Origin: Sedimentisphaerales bacterium
GTDB lineage: Bacteria > Planctomycetota > Phycisphaerae > Sedimentisphaerales > Anaerobacaceae
Direction: 5' to 3'
Assembly: GCA_016931715.1 (NCBI GenBank)
Contig: JAFGEF010000029.1
Location: forward strand, 1 to 42,232
Length of the DNA: 42,232 bases
The notes beneath the pieces were generated by a model, which saw only the letters and a program-made list of their open reading frames with translations, had not been told where the DNA came from and made no database searches. Each line of letters opens with the position of its first letter. Position 1 is the first letter of the stretch. Positions 39,556 through 42,232 of the stretch are shown one piece after another. Made by a program: the position numbers and the translations under genes.

Positions 39556-40428
39556 ATGTTTACAGGAGCAATGGTGGCGTTAATAACACCTTTTCAGGAT
39601 GGTGAAGTTGATTTTAAGACTCTCGACGAGCTGATTCATTTCCAGATCGAAGGCGGCATAGATGCTATTGTGCCGGTTGGAACCACAGGCGAATCACCCA
39701 CGTTAAGCCCTGAAGAACATAAAAAGGTTATCCAGAGAATTGTCGAGGCTGCCGGAGGAGATGTCCCTGTAATAGCCGGAACAGGGTCCAACAGCACCGC
39801 AGAAGCCATTGAATATACCGCATTTGCAAAACAAGTCGGTGCAGACGCAACTTTGCAGGTAACGCCCTACTATAACAAACCTACCCAGGAAGGTTTTTAT
39901 CAGCATTTCAAAGCAATAGCTGAAGAAGTTGATTTGCCGATGATTTTATATAACATACCCGGTCGATGCGGAGCAGGCATGACACCGGAAACTGTCGCAA
40001 GATTGGCAGAAATTGAAAATATTGTCGGGATTAAGGAAGCGACAGGAAGTCTTGACCAGGCAAGCGAAATCGCAAACCTGTGCGATATCACTATTCTTTC
40101 GGGAGATGATTCATTAACACTGCCTTTGGCTTCTATTGGCGCTAAAGGAGTCATCAGCGTAGTTGCCAATATTATCCCGGCAGATGTAAAAGCAATGACT
40201 GACCTTATTCTTGAAGGTGATTTAGTCTCGGCAAGGCAATGGCATAATAAATTGTTTAAGCTATGCAAAAACATGCTTACTCTTGCTACTAATCCGATAC
40301 CAATTAAAGCCGCTATGGCTATGCTGAATATGGCGCCCGAAGAATTGCGACTGCCTATGACTCCTCTGGAAGAATCCAAAAAAGCTATACTGAAACAGAC
40401 ATTGAAAAACTACGGTCTTCTAAGCTGA
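39556..40428 (+). CDS. dapA: 4-hydroxy-tetrahydrodipicolinate synthase
   Basis: This enzyme condenses pyruvate with aspartate semialdehyde in lysine and diaminopimelate synthesis. It is 290 residues, a normal (beta/alpha)8 barrel. The catalytic Lys160 (IVGIKEATG), Tyr132 (YNIPGR) and the Thr43-Thr44 pair (PVGTTGESPTLS) are all visible. AGGAG stands 7 nt before the ATG. It is probably cotranscribed with pdxJ. It is convergent with the anti-sigma gene, 50 bp apart. Confidence 0.96.
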   Translation: MFTGAMVALITPFQDGEVDFKTLDELIHFQIEGGIDAIVPVGTTGESPTLSPEEHKKVIQRIVEAAGGDVPVIAGTGSNSTAEAIEYTAFAKQVGADATLQVTPYYNKPTQEGFYQHFKAIAEEVDLPMILYNIPGRCGAGMTPETVARLAEIENIVGIKEATGSLDQASEIANLCDITILSGDDSLTLPLASIGAKGVISVVANIIPADVKAMTDLILEGDLVSARQWHNKLFKLCKNMLTLATNPIPIKAAMAMLNMAPEELRLPMTPLEESKKAILKQTLKNYGLLS

Positions 40429-40478
40429 AATAAGAGCTTCATCGCAATATTCAGTTAAAAATCTGCTTTTGAAATGAT

Positions 40479-41510
40479 TTATGGAGCAAGGAACTGGTCT
40501 GTCGAGCAGGAAGGAATTTCATTGCCTTTATATACGTCCGTATCCTGCAGCGTGAACAAATCGTCTGTACTGATTTGGCGTGTTTTCAAAAACTCTACCC
40601 TGCCGTCACCAAACAAAACATTCTGGCCTCGATTTTTGTGATTGTTACTGTTTACGTGCAGTTGTTCTTTTTTCAGCTCAATGTAAAAAGTTTGTGACTG
40701 GTCTTCCGGCAGTTGTTCGAATATAGGATTACTATCTGCCATCAGCGCTTTTCTGCATGATAGTTTACCACTAGGTTTTTGGCATACTATCGGGAAACTG
40801 TAGGTAACGCATCTTCTATCGGGAAAATCTCGATAGTTTTTATAATTCACCATAAAACTTTTAAACTTAACTGAATCTTTTGCAGGCCTGTTCCAGTTCT
40901 TTTTACTTGGACAAATAAATTTTTCAGGTCTTACATATTCTTTTGTTACTAAAAGATACATATGACCTGTATTAGATTCTTTTTCGTTACCAATCTTCCA
41001 CCAGTTAGCACCATCAGCTCTCGCTACTGAAGGCGGCCTATTATCATGATCTGACATGTAATTGCGAAAACCGCTGAAAATTTCCTTCATCCCCATGCCG
41101 CATTGCTGACGCCAATATCTTTGACGAGCATATCCGAAGGTTGGAACCAGAATCCCTGTAATCAATAAAATAGCAGCCGCTATCCCAGCAACTTCGCTGA
41201 AATTGCTTAAAAAACCAATTTTTATTGGAGTTTTTTTGTTTTGTTCAGCCTTAAGCAACTCGTTTAGCCCCTTGTTTGGACTTGTAAGATTATTTATCCT
41301 CAGGAAAGTTTTCTCTACGAGGTCTTCAGGACAGTTTTCAATTCCAGCGATTTCAAGCGGCATAAAAACAGCCTTCATCTTAGAATACAGTATTGCCGCT
41401 TCTTTATTCTCGGTAATTAATTCATGTGCTTTTTCTGATTGTTCTTTTGTGGTTAAACCTATGCAATAATCAAATAAAATTTGTTTTTTGTCAATATTCA
41501 GCGAACTCAT
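40479..41510 (-). CDS. Putative transmembrane anti-sigma factor with pseudopilin-like periplasmic domain
   Basis: The ATG at 41510 overlaps the sigma factor stop codon (ATGA), so the two are translationally coupled. The protein has 343 residues. Residues 1-75 form an anti-sigma-like cytoplasmic domain (QILFDYCIGLTTKEQSEKAH, NCPEDLVEKTFLRIN) without a clear zinc-binding HxxxCxxC. A single membrane helix lies at about 111-130 (AAAILLITGILVPTFGYARQ). The outer part shows QCGMGMKEIFSGFRNYMSDH, a PEKFICPSK segment and a terminal GQNVLFGDGRVEF, all features of DUF1559-like pseudopilin heads. This suggests a pseudopilin-like sensor fused to an anti-sigma factor. The fold assignment is inference. Confidence 0.75.
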   Translation of the reverse strand: MSSLNIDKKQILFDYCIGLTTKEQSEKAHELITENKEAAILYSKMKAVFMPLEIAGIENCPEDLVEKTFLRINNLTSPNKGLNELLKAEQNKKTPIKIGFLSNFSEVAGIAAAILLITGILVPTFGYARQRYWRQQCGMGMKEIFSGFRNYMSDHDNRPPSVARADGANWWKIGNEKESNTGHMYLLVTKEYVRPEKFICPSKKNWNRPAKDSVKFKSFMVNYKNYRDFPDRRCVTYSFPIVCQKPSGKLSCRKALMADSNPIFEQLPEDQSQTFYIELKKEQLHVNSNNHKNRGQNVLFGDGRVEFLKTRQISTDDLFTLQDTDVYKGNEIPSCSTDQFLAP

Positions 41511-42118
41511 TTGTCGTCCTCGTTTCCAAAAGATGTTTTCCAATCTTTTGCAAAACGGCCAACAGCCGTATGTAATCTACTTTTAACTGTTCCAATAGGT
41601 ATACTTAAAATCTCGGCCATTTGTTTGTAAGAAAATTTGTTAAAATACGCTAAAGTTATTATTTCTCTAAGATTTTCAGGCATTTCTGCTAAAATATGTG
41701 AAACACGCAGCGAAGTTTCGCTTTTTTCAAGCTCTTCGAACGGAAAAGTATTATCGGATGTTATGGTATTCAACATATCATCGAACGAAATATCCTGGGA
41801 ATCTGCAATAGAACCTATTGATACCGCTGAGGTTCTTTGCCATTTTCGAAGCGCATCTTTGGCTTTGTTTGCGGCAATTGTGAACAGCCATGGACGCAGT
41901 GGACGGTTCTGGTCAAAACTTTCTCTGCTGGTAAATAACTGCATAAAGGTTTCCTGGAATACGTCTTCCACAAGGTCTTGCCTGTTCAGAAATTGCCTTA
42001 AAAATGTGTAAAGACCGTTTTTATAGCGATTCACAATCTCATGAAAAGCGCTCTCCTGTCCTTCGGAATAAAGGTTCAGAAGCTGGGCATCAGACATTTC
42101 TCTTAAATCTTGAATCAC
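41507..42118 (-). CDS. ECF-type RNA polymerase sigma factor
   Basis: This 203-residue extracytoplasmic-function sigma factor has region 2 (FLNRQDLVEDVFQETFMQLF, PWLFTIAANKAKDALRKW) and region 4 (LREIITLAYFNKFSYKQMAE, IGTVKSRLHTAVGRF). A linker of about 30 acidic residues joins them. The start is GTG at 42118, with GAAGAG upstream; ATG at 42097 is an alternative. It is coupled to the anti-sigma gene downstream, a standard sigma/anti-sigma pair. Confidence 0.92.
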   Translation of the reverse strand: MIQDLREMSDAQLLNLYSEGQESAFHEIVNRYKNGLYTFLRQFLNRQDLVEDVFQETFMQLFTSRESFDQNRPLRPWLFTIAANKAKDALRKWQRTSAVSIGSIADSQDISFDDMLNTITSDNTFPFEELEKSETSLRVSHILAEMPENLREIITLAYFNKFSYKQMAEILSIPIGTVKSRLHTAVGRFAKDWKTSFGNEDDK

Positions 42119-42162
42119 AATGTAAACTCTTCAATTTCTGTTTAAAAATGAGGATTCAATAT

Positions 42163-42191
42163 ATTATATATGTTTTTCATTAAATTTGAAA
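42163..42191 (-). promoter_or_regulatory. Candidate sigma factor operon promoter
   Basis: On the minus strand, TTTCAA (42186-42191) and consensus TATAAT (42163-42168) with a 17-bp spacer, about 45 bases upstream of the sigma start. A good -10 box with a weak -35. Confidence 0.5.
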
Positions 42192-42232
42192 TCTTTATTT
42201 GACTAATGTAATCATTCCATAAGGAAATTTCA

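Overview
The window looks like a chromosomal segment of a planctomycete, most likely of the class Phycisphaerae. This is inference from gene content. The signs are pseudopilin-like proteins ending in the H-x9-DG motif, secreted proteins with dockerin-like EF-hand repeats, a Ser/Thr kinase fused to TPRs, a LamG/SMP-30 secreted enzyme, and an ECF sigma factor next to a pseudopilin-like anti-sigma factor. No phage, plasmid replication gene, transposase or CRISPR array was seen.

Layout. 1-4 kb: the 3' part of a large TPR/propeller protein and an orphan type II secretion GspF. 4-7 kb: pgsA, ribBA and a lipoprotein. 7-10 kb, minus strand: a cobalamin riboswitch, then a leader hairpin and intrinsic terminator, then a secreted DUF4465/dockerin-like protein and a pseudopilin. 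10-13.3 kb: a TPR Ser/Thr kinase diverging from an FHA protein, with a 188-bp palindromic repeat element between them. 13.6-21.9 kb, plus strand: a carbohydrate-degradation cluster (SMP-30/LamG protein, esterase, GH8 reducing-end xylanase, GH43 lipoprotein, type B carboxylesterase), probably for xylan-derived oligosaccharides. 22-30 kb: a looser accessory stretch (zinc-ribbon protein, UroD-like methyltransferase, small membrane protein, secreted protein, M23-like protein, ACT + PFL pair, unknown protein), with long intergenic regions carrying repeated promoter/leader sequences. 30-40.4 kb: housekeeping genes (murA, CPBP protease, carB-carA, PNPOx-like protein, STAS protein, ACT protein, tRNA-Asp, pdxJ, dapA). 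40.5-42.1 kb: an ECF sigma factor and its coupled anti-sigma factor on the minus strand.

The strongest candidate for a little-described system is the B12-controlled DUF4465/dockerin/pseudopilin operon, which may be a planctomycete surface device for corrinoid capture. Second is a family of homologous promoter/leader sequences (TTGCNN, 17-bp spacer with a conserved ATCANAYTGRT core, TAAAAT). It stands upstream of the GH43, UroD-like and unknown 28.9-kb genes and suggests a shared regulon or a duplicated mobile leader. A 187-188 bp MITE-like element with four nested stems occurs twice in full and once as an exact left-end fragment.
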